The notes under the pieces were generated by a model. That model ran no database searches, was not told the DNA's origin, and saw nothing but the letters and a program-made list of their open reading frames with translations. From Eleginops maclovinus (Eukaryota; Chordata; Actinopteri; Perciformes; Eleginopidae), in the NCBI RefSeq assembly GCF_036324505.1, contig NC_086370.1, positions 13,852,600 to 13,916,599 of the forward strand: a DNA stretch of 64,000 nucleotides, given 5' to 3'. The translations under genes were made by a program, and so were the position numbers. This document shows positions 42,801-60,544 of the stretch, one piece after another; position 1 is the first letter of the stretch; the number at the start of each line of letters is the position of its first letter.

Positions 42801-44116
42801 CCACAAGTTACAGCCGTCTGCCAACATGCAGTTTGATCTCTACATCACTTTCACCCTGCTCATGCATTCATGCCATATGAAATATTGAAATGTGCATGTG
42901 GAACTTTACTATCATAAAACTTCAAGAGTTGCTTTGGATTTCTCATATTAAAAGAACCACAAAGCAAACACAAATTCCATTCATTTATTTGGCCTGCAGA
43001 GCCCTTTTTTAAATTTCTGCCGCACCATAAAGGCACAACCACCCATTCATTAGATCGATTGCACAACAAAACCCCTGCTGTGATTTGTGTTCCCCTCTTT
43101 TATACTGCTTTAACAAAGAGTTCAATATTAAATCTGGGAAAAATGATGGAAAGGGTGACCCTATGGGGACATAATGTGAGACTGGTTTGTGGCCGGAGTC
43201 TTGGGAACTCATTTCAAAATTACCCCGTGGGGTTTTTGCATAAATGTGTGATGTGGTGTACATTAACATTAAATAAGTAGAACTTATCAGTCCCATGCAA
43301 AACAGTTGAGTCTTTTTAGAGATTGTGGTGTTTTTCTTCTGCCTCTATGGGAGGCCATAAGTACTCTGTTTACGTCTGTCCTTGCTGTGGGGGCAAGACA
43401 GGAGCCTCTGTGGCAGCGCCCTACAGTCATCGTTGTAGTGTGCGTGTGTGTGCGTATATGTGTGTAGAGAAGGGGAAGAGCCTTTTCTGAATGAGATTAG
43501 CTCACCATTTAAAAGGCAGACAAAAGACTCTGCTAATTATAACTATGGCTACTTGTGTTTCACTCACTCTCCTTCCCTCCTCTCCTCTCTGACCCTCCCC
43601 TTTCTCACTCTTACTTTCCACACACGTGCACTTTTCAAATGCCTAATTTGTACACACCGTTGAGTGCTAGACGGACACACACACAGCCTAATAGTAAAAG
43701 ACAATGTTCTTTGTGCTGCGTCGTTTAAATTAATCCATCCCACAGGATCAGCGAGGACCCCTCATTGGGTCGCCGCCCTGCTGCCTGTTTGTGAGTTGGG
43801 TACCTCAGACCGGAGCATGGTCAAGGCACAGAGAACAAATTATGGCATGAATGAACACTGACTAATACAGCTTTTATAAAATAACCACTCCATTGTGAGT
43901 AGAGATCTCAATGCAGTACCACACCTCTGGGTTTTGGCACAGATTTGAGAGGGGGAAAACACTGCAATTGGCTTTCTGTATCGCACTGAAGAGTGTGGTA
44001 TAGGGATGAGTGATATTGAATAGAGTGCATGTTCTGCTTGTTGAAAACCATGCTTTAATACTGGAATATCAGGGGATAAGGTATGTGTAACTAATGACTT
44101 CTTATTGTTTCCACAG

Positions 44117-44188
44117 AGATCTGAGCGAGAACTTTATCCAGTCCATCCCCAGAAAAGCCTTCAGAGGAGCTACAGACATCAAAAACCT
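44117..44188 (+). CDS. slit1: slit1 exon 5: D1 leucine-rich repeat 4
   Basis: A 72-base symmetric phase-2 exon encoding [20 protein letters not shown] followed by IKNL. DLSEN and IPRKAFRGA are strongly conserved across Slits. The acceptor is tttccacag and the donor is gtgagt. Joined to exon 4, the split codon reads cta (Leu). The repeat continues the D1 solenoid. Confidence 0.97.
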
Positions 44189-44779
44189 GTGAGTACCTCA
44201 GCCCTTTCAGCAGGGAGAGATGTACTAATGAAATAAATGATGATCTTGTTGTGAGCCTCTGATGTAGTGTTGATAATTTGATGAAATCAATGATGAGCGA
44301 AGCAAATCAAACTAAAAAAGCTACTGCAAGTGAACAGCAGTCAGTATAATTCCAGCATGACTTTTTTTCTTTATGTGGCTGAGTTAATGGCCCTCGCTAA
44401 GAATAAAACACCATGTGTGTATTGGTGTGTTTGTGCATGCTTAGTGGATTGACTCTGATTAAAGAAGACACAAGCAGCTCCCCGAAGATGGCTTGTAGCA
44501 ACAGTGATTTACACCGTCACCAGATTACATGCACATCCACACACAGAAGCACAGATTTATGGTGTGTATTGATGCAGATAAACAGCCAGTCATGTCCCCC
44601 ATTGCTTTTTTTCTTGGGTGTAACATGATCTGAGATGACTAAGCCAGTATGGATTAACAATAGCTCATCAGTGTACTGCCTACTGTATCAATGAATACAA
44701 CTACTCCACAGGGAGACAGAAATATTGTGTAAGTGTCCCGTGTAACAAATCCTCTCTTTATTCCCTGTGTGCTCCACAG
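44189..44779 (+). other. slit1: slit1 intron 5
   Basis: A 591-base intron with donor gtgagt and acceptor gctccacag. Nothing else was recognised in it. Confidence 0.92.
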
Positions 44780-44851
44780 TCAGCTGGATAAAAACCACAT
44801 CGGCTGCATCGAGGATGGAGCCTTCAGAGCTCTGAGGGGCTTGGAAGTGCT
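44780..44851 (+). CDS. slit1: slit1 exon 6: D1 leucine-rich repeat 5
   Basis: A 72-base symmetric phase-2 exon encoding [20 protein letters not shown] followed by LEVL. QLDKN and ALRGLEVL are the Slit1-like forms; the human Slit2 I recall has QLDYN and ALRDLEVL. The [10 protein letters not shown] core is shared by vertebrate Slits. The free cysteine in the repeat is also a family feature. The donor is gtaagt. Confidence 0.97.
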
Positions 44852-45983
44852 GTAAGTATCTCAAGTGACGCTATTCATTCAGCTTCGCCTTGCATCAATC
44901 CATTAAAGCACTTAGTTAAATCAAGGCTTTGTTGATAATCATATCTAATATATACACACATATACGCAGACCTTTAATTAGTAAGGCCTTGGTTCTTATG
45001 CCAAAATACCCCCAGTGGGCCTCATGAGGGGGCCTGCATGATGGAGACCAAGCTCCATTAACTCATTGTTCCACACAGTTGACAGCAGTGTTCCCCTCCA
45101 TCACATTAACACCCTATCCAGCCCTGGGCGGGCCATCTGACAAGGGAGTACCAACCATCTTGATCAAAAATCCCATTCAAGTGAGCATTCCACCCTAGGC
45201 CCAGCAGCGGACATGTTATGCAGTTTTTTTTAAACATTTAATTAATCATCCCTTGTCAAAAAAATCATAATCACAGGCCTCTGTCAAAGCTCTCCACCTG
45301 AAACAATGGAGGCCGTGGGACAAAGGCACTTTGACAGCCTTGTTATTTTTATGGTGAAAGACTGTGTCGTGCATGTGTGTTTGTGGGCTTTTTTAAGGGG
45401 GTGGGGAAACAAAAAAAGCCATTAAAGGCTGCTTTCATGGCATGGATGGATTGCAGATGTAGTGATAGGTTTGTCATTATGGTGTAAGAGGGGGTGGGGG
45501 TCTGTATCTATAGGTTTTATGGGGGAGGAGGACAGGTTGTGTTAAAGGGGGGAGCAGCTTGAAATATGGTCGAGGGTTATTAGGCTGATTGAAATTACCT
45601 GATTCTCTCGCTGCAGCTGATGCCCAGGGTTCGATGGGGTGTGTGTGCATGTGTGTGTGTGTGTGTGCGTGTATTGTATCTTTCTCAAACTACAAGTTGG
45701 GGTGCTTGTGATATCTCTTGAATGAGCATCCATGTGTGTATATTTGCATGCACGACTGTACGTGTGCGTGGGAGGTGCGAGGGCTTCCCATCTGTGTGGA
45801 ATGAGGTGTTATATTCCCAACGGGATGCCACAAAGAGAGACAGCAAGAAGGGGAGAGAGGGGGTAGATTAAAAAGGATGGAACGGAAGAGGACGGCCGCA
45901 ACACAACTCTTTTTGAAGTATAGATGTAAAAATATCTCCCCTGCACTGACGATATGACTTTGTTTGCTCTTTGCTTTTAACAG
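44852..45983 (+). other. slit1: slit1 intron 6
   Basis: A 1132-base intron with donor gtaagt and acceptor ttttaacag. It contains a short interrupted TG run near 45639-45673 and no other recognised feature. Confidence 0.9.
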
Positions 45984-46055
45984 GACGCTGAACAACAACA
46001 ACATCAGCAGCATCCCTGTCTCCAGCTTCAACCACATGCCCAAGCTACGAACCTT
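45984..46055 (+). CDS. slit1: slit1 exon 7: D1 leucine-rich repeat 6
   Basis: A 72-base symmetric phase-2 exon encoding [20 protein letters not shown] followed by LRT and the start of a Phe codon. [15 protein letters not shown] matches human SLIT1 as I recall it, whereas SLIT2 has [18 protein letters not shown] is a potential N-glycosylation site (NIT in human). The donor is gtaagt. The last repeat before the D1 C-cap is completed by exon 8. Confidence 0.97.
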
Positions 46056-46831
46056 GTAAGTTACATTTATCTCACCACAGTGCTCTATACCTCAGTAAAA
46101 TAAAAAATATATCCTTCATGCATGCAGGCACACTAAAGAAAGTGCTGAAGCCCCATGTGCTCTCAATGGGAGTAGATAGGGTCTGTCATTCCAGGCAGTG
46201 TTAGGGAGCAGCCATAACCACAGAGCACCACAGAAGAGTCTGTAGCGATGCCAGCAGCCATTATCCCGTCCAACTAAACACACTCAGAACAACAACTGGA
46301 CCGATAAACGAAAATAGCCCCAGAAGCCTATTGTACATTGTGCATTGTATGTGATTACTAAATCTGAAATTATGCACAAATTAAAACAATTATGCCTCTT
46401 AGAGCCGTGACTCCAAGGCCCTTGCGGTGGCTTTTTGGGGTTCTTCACTCCCAGTGGGGTTATATTAAATAGCTTTTCTGTTTGTGTGCTCACTATGTGT
46501 CTGTGCACATGGTTTTGCAAGTAAGCAAACGTGCTCCAGAGGTCCACCACACCACATCGAGAGTTATTCTGGACAGGCACAGCATTTCAGGAATGCTGTA
46601 TTTGGAGTATTGGGTTTGTAAAAGTCCTCTTTAGTGTTTCAAATGTGCCATTTACAATCATCCATGTAGCGTATCATTTAGTGTGTTTCACCACAGGGAT
46701 TGGATGTGATGAGTTCTCGGAATAAATAGACACTTTCTTGCTATTTATGTTCCAAGGTAGTGTTTCTTTTAGATAGCAAAGAAGGCAAAGACAACCTTAT
46801 GATGCATTCAATTGTTCCTCTCATTTAACAG
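46056..46831 (+). other. slit1: slit1 intron 7
   Basis: A 776-base intron with donor gtaagt and acceptor tcatttaacag. Nothing else was recognised. Confidence 0.92.
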
Positions 46832-46995
46832 CCGTCTCCACTCCAACAATCTGAACTGTGACTGTCACCTGTCGTGGTTGGCGCAGTGGCTCAGACAGAG
46901 GCCTACGATTGGTCTTTTCACCCAATGTACTGGCCCTACTGAGCTCAGAGGACTCAATGTGGCAGAGGTACAGAAACACGAATTCACCTGCTCAG
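46832..46995 (+). CDS. slit1: slit1 exon 8: end of D1, LRR C-terminal cap
   Basis: A 164-base exon (enters phase 2, leaves phase 1) encoding [20 protein letters not shown], then [15 protein letters not shown], then [18 protein letters not shown]. The four cysteines of the LRR C-cap are visible: NCDC, TQC and [13 protein letters not shown] is the Slit1 signature, against RPRVGLYTQC in Slit2 and RRTVGQFTLC in Slit3 as I recall them. The donor is gtaaga. The open frame reads on into the intron for about 165 codons, but the splice junction and the protein match to exon 9 (CSG|HQE) set the true end. Confidence 0.97.
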
Positions 46996-50905
<3,910 letters not shown>

Positions 50906-51053
50906 GTCACCAGGAGTCTTCCAGCCCTCAGCCGTGCAGCATCGGTGGAGGCTCTTGCCCCGCCATGTGTACCTGCAGCAACAACATAGTGGACTGCAGA
51001 GGGAAAGGTCTAACCGCCATCCCAGCCAACCTGCCCGACACCATGGCTGAGAT
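50906..51053 (+). CDS. slit1: slit1 exon 9: linker and D2 N-terminal cap
   Basis: A 148-base exon (phase 1 in, phase 2 out) encoding the short inter-domain linker [15 protein letters not shown] and then the LRR N-cap [19 protein letters not shown], followed by [15 protein letters not shown]. The cysteines of the N-cap are all present (PCS, SCP, MCTC, VDC). [10 protein letters not shown] and LTAIPANLP are Slit1-type; Slit2 has HCPAACTCSN and LTEIPTNLP as I recall. It opens domain D2, which binds the first Ig domain of Robo receptors in this family. The donor is gtaagc. Confidence 0.97.
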
Positions 51054-51195
51054 GTAAGCACAATACCTGTTTTCTTTAATGAAATCAACCTACAAACAGA
51101 TGTCATATTTGTCCCAATGATAGAAACACTAAATCATTCAACTATTTGATTGGAATGTTCTCATGGGCTCCACATTTATGTGTCATGGTGAAAAT

Positions 51196-51547
51196 TGTGA
51201 TGGAAACTTCTGAAGCAATGGAGACGAAACTCAGAGACACGGGAGAGCTGGAACTTTGATGGCAAACACTGAAGGTTTATTATGGAGTTAAAGGCCGGAG
51301 AATTGACAAGACATTTGCTGCAGCCACGAGTTGACACACCGGTTGCCCGACCAATTCTGAAGATCTCTAGCTAGTTCAGAATGTACAATCAACATTCCTC
51401 TTATGTTCCAGATAAGCTCGGTCATAGACTGGCATCAACAATGCGCCCAAGCTGCCCCTCCTTAAGGGAGATACAGCAACCCCGAGGCCGAAAGACCTAT
51501 GCCTTGGGAACGCAGACAGAGGAAGGAGAAAATTATGAGCTGTGTCA
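51196..51547 (+). mobile_element. Dispersed element copy 2, possible solo LTR
   Basis: Second copy, about 352 bases, in the same orientation as 28177-28672. Both ends align (TGTGATGGAAAC at the start, TGTGTCA at the end), and the middle has lost about 85 and 50 bases relative to copy 1. A short stretch (CACGGGAGAG) near the start is absent from copy 1. It begins only about 142 bases after exon 9. No flanking duplication was found. Confidence 0.72.
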
Positions 51548-54194
51548 AAGTTTAACCATCTAAGCCAAAAATTCTTCAACTTTTTAGTAAAGGTGTGAAT
51601 TTAGGTTAAACTGTGAATCAGCTGTGGGTATTGGGGAAAGAGTTGACATCTTAGTTATTTTTTTATACTTTGCACCTTTTTTTTTTCTTTTGTCTGAACT
51701 TTGCAAAGACCACTTAGAGTTTCATCAAAGCGAAGTAAAACAGGACACAAGATTTTGCATCATGTTATACCATCTTAACACGACTATTTACAGTTCCCTA
51801 TAGGATAATGTGAGGTAAAATTGCTGTTCAATCAAGACCTTTTTTACCAATCAACATTTACATATTCAATCATGTAAAGCTCAGTTTTGATAATATTTTT
51901 GCGGCAGATGATGGTCAGAACTAGACAGCACTTTGGATCTGTCATATTAAGGAAGTTTAGATTCTTAAACAGCAGACCCACATGACTGAGGCGCTGGGAA
52001 ATCCTTTGAAACATGGCACTGCTGGGCATTTGTTCGCAAGTGTGTGCATTAAAGATGTATATGTGTTTCCAAATATATATCTCACTGTCTGTGTATGCTC
52101 ATGCCGGGGGTTTAACATGGCTGAGAAGATTTAAACATGCATGTTTTATGTACATATGTTGTTCCAGCTTGCTTTTCTCACTATGCATCACCGGGCAGCG
52201 AAGCATCCATCAATTAGGCGGACAGTGTGAGAGACGCACGCAGACTTAAGACTGCCGCTACATGCTCTTATCGGCTCAGATGGCTGTGAACCACATGTGT
52301 GCGCTTTGCTCACATCCCTCCATCAGTTTATCAGTCTTTCAACATCTGTCTGTGCATTATATGTTTACGCCCCACATGCTATCAGTGCACCATAATTCCC
52401 CGAGAATGCACGGCTAGACTTTCAAGGTAGTGCTTTTACTCCCTTTATCAGGGGTTTATTGCGCCTGGTAGAATTCTGCTTTAAATAGCATAGCAGTTAT
52501 ACGTTTTATGCATGTAGAGGAAAAGGGAGTATAGGGAAAGGCAGCAGTCAGATTGAATGATCTTCCAAGGAGCATGTGTGTAGTTCAGAGGACACAGCAA
52601 GTTTCTAGGTCTCCTCCTCCCCATGGGGTCTGTTTATAAATACCCAGTTATATGGGAGTCACAGATCCCATGTTCCCCAACAACCCTGACCCATTTCTAG
52701 TGCAGTGGTGTGCTGGATTTCCAAATTTGGACGTATGGTGCACACTTCTTATCTGATTATTTGACCACCCAAAAACACTGAGGTATTTCAGACCATTTTA
52801 AGTCTTTGCACATACTGTGTATTGACTTTTGAGATGTAAATAATTCAACCTCACCCTTGCCTCTCTGTTTTTGCCATGTTTTATGGTTTGTAAACTTCTC
52901 TGGCCTGCCCTCCAGTTGTAATGTTCCACACTTGGAGTATCTCATGGAGACTTATGTGATCTATGATCCCAATAACCGGGGAGCAGCAGTAATGGGAGAA
53001 CAGGGAGACGGCTGAAAGATAGCTCCACCATGCAAAGTTTTTATAGACAGTAGGTTCTCTCTGCACAGCAGATGAGTAGAGACATTTAAATGTCTCCCTG
53101 CCCTTCTGATCTAATTGGTGCCTAACCACGTCCTGCTAATAAACTCTACTATGTCCTGATTCATGGTTTACAAGACCAGGGAATCACTGGCTGCTAACAT
53201 GCACATTCCTCCTGTCCTGCCCATCAGCGCATTACCTTACAGGTTATATTCCCACATCACTTTTTCCTTTACTATTTCTCCTCCTCTCTTAATTTATTTT
53301 CCTCCTCCACATTTCTCTCCGTATTTCCCTGCTTGCCAAAGCACCACAGGCAGGTTTGAGGAGGCAGATCAGCAGTGAAGGAATAAAAAGGCTCAGTAAT
53401 TTGGTGCAGCAGGTTTGATCTGTGCTTGAAGTTCATTATAAAATCAGTTTCAATTACAGCAAGGCGGGCTGCTGGATATCAAGGCCAGCCTAATGCCTTG
53501 TTAATGAGGCACTAGGAAACTCACATACACACACAAACACACACATGCTGCTCTCATTACGTACAAATCGGAGAACTGCAACCTCCATGCCCTGCTCTCC
53601 CCTAATGAATGCCAGTGTTGTGTTTATGGCTGTGGGGATGTGAGCTGGTTTCTGTACTCCTCTCTTGTGAGACCAGGCCCAGTTAGCCTAAACACTACCA
53701 CAACAGATTATTATGCACCATAGTCTGCAATGACTGAACTCTGCCATAAAAATGCAGCCCCTCCTCTCCCCTTGCCTTTCATCCGCTGCTGCGGTCCTGC
53801 CATCCATATCTGACTCACGCACGCATTGGGTGAATACCCAAAGGCGTAATGTGTTTCCCCTTAATGAAAACCATGCTCAGACCCTAATGAAAAGGATGAG
53901 GAGCATTGATTGGGCTGACAAACACCAGCTCACAGATACACACGGACACACACACACATACAAATGTCCTGCCTGACAAATTGGATAGGAAATCATTGAT
54001 TGTCCATCCGAAGGCGACTCTGAGAGATTGTTTCTTCTTTCTCTGGTGATTGGACAAAGCAGCTCCTTTGTTGATTGGAGGGATTAAGTCGCTTGCACAT
54101 ATCGATCTGCTAGCAGCCACAACGCTTAGGCAAAAAAAGTTGTCAGACAGCATTGTGTGCCCTTGTCTGGCTTGGAGGGTTTTTCTTATATGCT

Positions 54195-54341
<147 letters not shown>

Positions 54342-55901
54342 CTCGTAGATGCTGAAACACATGCAGACAGCATGAAGAGTGCCAGACTGGTTTGAACCGG
54401 GCAGACAGACTGGTTGATGAGAGAAGGCGCTAAAGCCACTTGGCCCAGCACTCTGCCGCATGGTGAGGGCAGAGGAACCACAGCGCTGTCACTTAGCTGT
54501 AAATCCACAGACACACTGGAACAGGCAGACAAAAACAGACAGAGAGAGCATGAGCACCGCAGGAATCTGTGGTCTGGAATCACTGTTATCCTAAGAATGT
54601 CAATTACGCTCCTATGTCGCTCCATAAATGTAGGCCACTCCTTTGAAGGGTAAAGAGTCCTGATTGAAAAATGTGGAAACTCAAAACTGTTAAGCGGCTG
54701 TGGCAAATGTCTAGCAAAACATTTACCCCCCATAAACAGACATAAACATATCAATGCAGGACAGCCAAGAGGCATGTAATAACTCTGTCTCTAGAATAAT
54801 TTAATTATGTGGAAATGGTCATGAACCAATAAATTACACACTTAAGAGAGGGTTGGTTAAAACTATCAACAACATTCAGTTTCCAAAAAGTTTTTTAATA
54901 TTTCTCAATTTCCCTGTGGTAACAAATAGCATTTTAAGGATCTTTTATATTCTGTCGTCCTCTGGTCTACCACATCTCGCACAGGCCCATGCCTCATGTT
55001 CTGCCGCCAGTTCCTCTGCTGGGAGGCAGCATGGTCGGACAACCAGACAGGCCCACAGCTGGCTCCCTCTGGGCCCTGCTAAGCCTTGTTAAGGATAGTT
55101 TTAAAAGCTGTGAAGTGACCTGCAGATAAACAGCCCTCTGCCAGATACACCAGGGAATTGCTCTGGGACTGAGCTCTGGGTCCTAAGTAGCAGCCGGCCT
55201 GAAACACACAGACGTGCATGCCCACACTAATGGGGTTGAGTGATGTCTGGTTCCCCAGGACCATCTGACACTGATTAGAGTTTGTGACTGTTCTGTTCTA
55301 AATGACCAATTGTATGTTTTGTCTCTATGTTCATTTTGTTCTTTGACAGTTTTTTTATGGTGGGATTTTGTCAGACATTTTTCTTGTCAACGTTTTGCCT
55401 CAGCAGCCCTCAGGCTCACAGGAAAGAGTAAACTAAAAAAGTAATATTTCACCACACTGCAAAGGTTTCAGCAGACACTTTGCAGACACCCAGAGGAGAA
55501 AAACAAATTTCGCAAGAAGTGAGATCATTATTGATTTCAGGATCTCATATGAGAACATAAGTGCTGGAAACTGTAAATGTTATACTAAAAAGAAATATGA
55601 CTTTTAGTTGACGGCCTTTAACACCTACACACAAATCGAGACGTAGCCTTTTCCCCTCCAGTCCTTTTCCACAGCACTTTAGTATTCAGACTGTTTATTG
55701 GTTCTGAGGATGTTATGACTCCAACATGCCTGGACCTATTACAGCTGGGAAATAGATCTCCGCTAATATAATCAAGCCAATAACCAAAGGTCAGAGGTAA
55801 TGGGAGGATTACTCAACTATGTTGCCATGGAGAACCCTATTGTTGGTTAACTGATGGTATCTTTTCTCCTTTTCTCTCCTTTTTTCTCCTCTTTTCTACA
55901 G

Positions 55902-55973
55902 ACGTCTGGAGCAGAATGGGATTAAATCTGTTCCTCCTGGAGCCTTCTCTCCCTACAAGAAGCTGCGTAGGAT
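55902..55973 (+). CDS. slit1: slit1 exon 10: D2 leucine-rich repeat 1
   Basis: A 72-base symmetric phase-2 exon encoding [20 protein letters not shown] followed by LRRI. RLEQN and [14 protein letters not shown] are highly conserved in vertebrate Slits, and NGIKS is the Slit1-like form. The acceptor is ttttctacag and the donor is gtaagt. The split codon with exon 9 reads ata (Ile). It is the first repeat of the Robo-binding D2 solenoid. Confidence 0.97.
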
Positions 55974-58381
<2,408 letters not shown>

Positions 58382-58453
58382 AGACCTGAGCAACAACCAG
58401 ATCTCAGAGATAGCTCCCGATGCCTTCCAGGGCCTGCGCTCCCTCAACTCCCT
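58382..58453 (+). CDS. slit1: slit1 exon 11: D2 leucine-rich repeat 2
   Basis: A 72-base symmetric phase-2 exon encoding [20 protein letters not shown] followed by LNSL. This repeat is almost invariant among vertebrate Slits. The donor is gtaagt. It opens a tight cluster of three exons (11 to 13) within 623 bases, unlike the scattered exons earlier in the gene. Confidence 0.97.
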
Positions 58454-58554
58454 GTAAGTGGCCCTGAGCCGAGTTTTTGCATGTATCTCTGCATAAATAT
58501 TCACCCTGTTGTCATTTCCCGTGTTTTATGCAAGTGTGTGTTGTGATTTCCCAG
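58454..58554 (+). other. slit1: slit1 intron 11, very short
   Basis: A 101-base intron with donor gtaagt and acceptor gatttcccag. It is the smallest intron in the window. Confidence 0.95.
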
Positions 58555-58626
58555 TGTGCTGTATGGAAATAAGATCACCGACCTGCCCAAGGGGGTGTTT
58601 GACGGCCTCTACGCCCTGCAACTGCT
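58555..58626 (+). CDS. slit1: slit1 exon 12: D2 leucine-rich repeat 3
   Basis: A 72-base symmetric phase-2 exon encoding VLYGNKITDLPKGVFDGLYA followed by LQLL. VLYGNKIT is invariant in Slits. DLPKGVFDGLY resembles SLIT1 (DLPRGVFGGLY, from memory) rather than SLIT2 (ELPKSLFEGLF). The donor is gtaagc. Confidence 0.97.
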
Positions 58627-58860
58627 GTAAGCAGAACACACACACTGCTGATATACTGCAGACTGAAACTGAATACCACACATCCTTTACTCCCACTCAG
58701 TAAAACAAGTCCTAACCTTCAAATAAACTTTGTACCTGTGCATAGTCTTCTAGATGGAATGCATAATGAATGAATACATAAAGAAACTCTGACAGGCTGC
58801 TTCCCTCCTTCCTTCTTCCTCGCTTTCTCTTTGTCTCCTTTTCTTCCCCCTTGCTCTTAG
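58627..58860 (+). other. slit1: slit1 intron 12, short
   Basis: A 234-base intron with donor gtaagc and a strong pyrimidine tract before the acceptor cttag. Confidence 0.95.
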
Positions 58861-59004
58861 GTTGCTGAATGCCAATAAGATTCACTGCGTTCGTGCCAAC
58901 GCCTTCCAGGACCTGCAGAATCTCTCACTGCTATCACTCTACGACAATAAGATCCAAACTGTTGCCAAGGGCACCTTCACTTCACTACGAGCTATACAGA
59001 CCCT
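58861..59004 (+). CDS. slit1: slit1 exon 13: D2 leucine-rich repeats 4 and 5
   Basis: A 144-base exon, exactly two LRR units, phase 2 on both sides. It encodes [20 protein letters not shown], then [19 protein letters not shown] and [24 protein letters not shown] and LSLYDNK are family hallmarks; [12 protein letters not shown] and [11 protein letters not shown] are Slit1-like. NLS is a potential N-glycosylation site. Other LRR exons in this gene are single units, so this looks like an ancestral loss of one intron, which as I recall is shared across vertebrate Slits. The donor is gtgagt. Confidence 0.97.
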
Positions 59005-59557
59005 GTGAGTCGAACACAAGCACATAAACATGCCGCTGCGCACGCTCTGACACATACTGAGCTGTCACCATAAAACATGAGCCAACACAGGAGTTGTTTA
59101 CTTGCAGGTCTGTGTAATAACACCGGAATGGAATCATGAGGTAGAGAGGAGAGTAAATCTATCATCTTCACAAACACACGAACACACACAGCTTCTGCGG
59201 CCAGATCGAGATCAAAAACAGCGCACACCACACCCTCTTTCCACCGCCGTTACCCAGACAGCACCAATTCGGTCTAAATGAATGTTCTCCTTTTTTCTTC
59301 TTTTACGATAAACAAGGCAAACCACATGCTGTTATCAATACAGACCCCACACCATGGCGCCTACCATGTCTCAAACACTCCACATGAGATTGTCATCCAT
59401 ATATGCAAATACATTCAAGACACCTGTTGAAGATGATGATGGATAGTGCTACTCCTATGTTCACCACACACACGCACATGCACATGCACACGTACACACA
59501 CAAGCACACAGCCCTGGGTTTAAGGGTCCCAGTCTAAAAACAAGCTTCTTGTTTTGC

Positions 59558-59607
59558 CTTTGCATGTATTTATACCCCTTCGAATCGGGGTATAAATACA
59601 TGCAAAG
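59558..59607. repeat. Perfect 21-bp inverted repeat (hairpin)
   Basis: The arms at 59558-59578 and 59587-59607 are exact reverse complements. The left arm starts CTTTGCATG and ends ATACCCC. The 8-base spacer is TTCGAATC. Each arm contains a TATAAATA/TATTTATA core. The function is unknown. The stem is shorter than a usual miRNA precursor. Confidence 0.9.
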
Positions 59608-60071
59608 CCTTCCCACGATCTCTTAACTCCTGTATTGACTACATCATTCGGATTACAGCGCACACTGAAGTGAGCTAAAGAAAAGTTGAAGGGATGTTGA
59701 TTACAATATTAGTTATGGTCATCTTGGATTCTTTATTTTCTGGTGCTTTTTGTTGAATTATTTTGAGTGTTACGCTGAGAGCTGTAGCTAATCTCGAGTC
59801 AACCCCATTTATAGATCATGAAATTGGAAACATCTGTATAACACAATATAAATCTCTTGCAGAACAAACTACTGCCTCCAAAATAAAGGCCATTTCACTA
59901 TATTAAATTAATGCATGAATAATTTACTAAATAATCAGCCTAAAGTTATTATGTATTATATTATTGAATAATATGTTGAATTCTATGGAAATTCTTAACA
60001 TTGTCATTTTTTGTTTTGTTTTTGAGTAGAGTTTGCCCAGAATCATGAATCAAAACATTTACATTTTAAGT

Positions 60072-60240
60072 TACAGATGGACAGAGCCAAGCTAGCTGTT
60101 TCCCTGTCTCTATGCTAACCAGCTACTGGCTGTAGTTTCATATTTTCCTCACAAGAATTAGAGTGGTTTCAACGTTTTCTTTTACTCTTGATAATTAGTG
60201 TAAAAAGCCATTTCCTGAAATGCTGTAGTATTGTATTAAT
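60072..60240 (-). mobile_element. Fragment of a teleost dispersed repeat
   Basis: The segment around GACAGAGCCAAGCTAGCTGT, TATGCTAACCAGCTACTGGC and GTAGTTTCATATTTTCCT resembles, from memory, a short interspersed repeat that is very common in percomorph fish. The copy looks decayed and its ends are approximate. The strand follows the orientation in which I recall the consensus (GCTAGCCTGGCTCTGTCC). Confidence 0.5.
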
Positions 60241-60380
60241 GGTAAGATCATGTTATTATGATATGACTAAATATAGATATTTTCTTTATGGTGTTTCTGT
60301 TGGCCCATGGGTCACAGTTTCCATGTATTTAAAAAAAATATGTCAAACTCATTCTCTCCCTCCTTACTCCCCCTCTCCAG

Positions 60381-60544
60381 TCACCTGGCCCAGAATCCAT
60401 TTATTTGTGACTGTAATCTGAAGTGGCTGGCAGACTACCTGCGCTCCAACCCCATCGAGACCAGCGGTGCCCGCTGTGCTAGTCCTCGCCGACTGGCTAA
60501 CAAGCGTATTGGACAGATCAAGAGCAAGAAGTTCCGCTGCTCCG
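60381..60544 (+). CDS. slit1: slit1 exon 14: end of D2, LRR C-terminal cap
   Basis: A 164-base exon, the same length and phases as the D1 cap exon 8. It encodes [40 protein letters not shown] and [14 protein letters not shown]. The C-cap cysteines are present (ICDC, ARC, FRC). [20 protein letters not shown] resembles SLIT1 and differs from SLIT2 (CDCHLKW). The basic stretch [10 protein letters not shown] may contact heparan sulphate, by inference. The donor gtaggc is weaker than the gtaagt or gtgagt used by most exons here and precedes the microexon. The frame stays open about 64 codons past the donor. Confidence 0.97.

Larger units (their letters stand above)
59005..60380 (+). other. slit1: slit1 intron 13
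   Basis: A 1376-base intron with donor gtgagt and acceptor ccctctccag. It holds a perfect 21-bp inverted repeat (59558-59607), a short CA-rich stretch near 59465-59510, and a fragment of a fish dispersed repeat (about 60072-60240). Confidence 0.9.
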
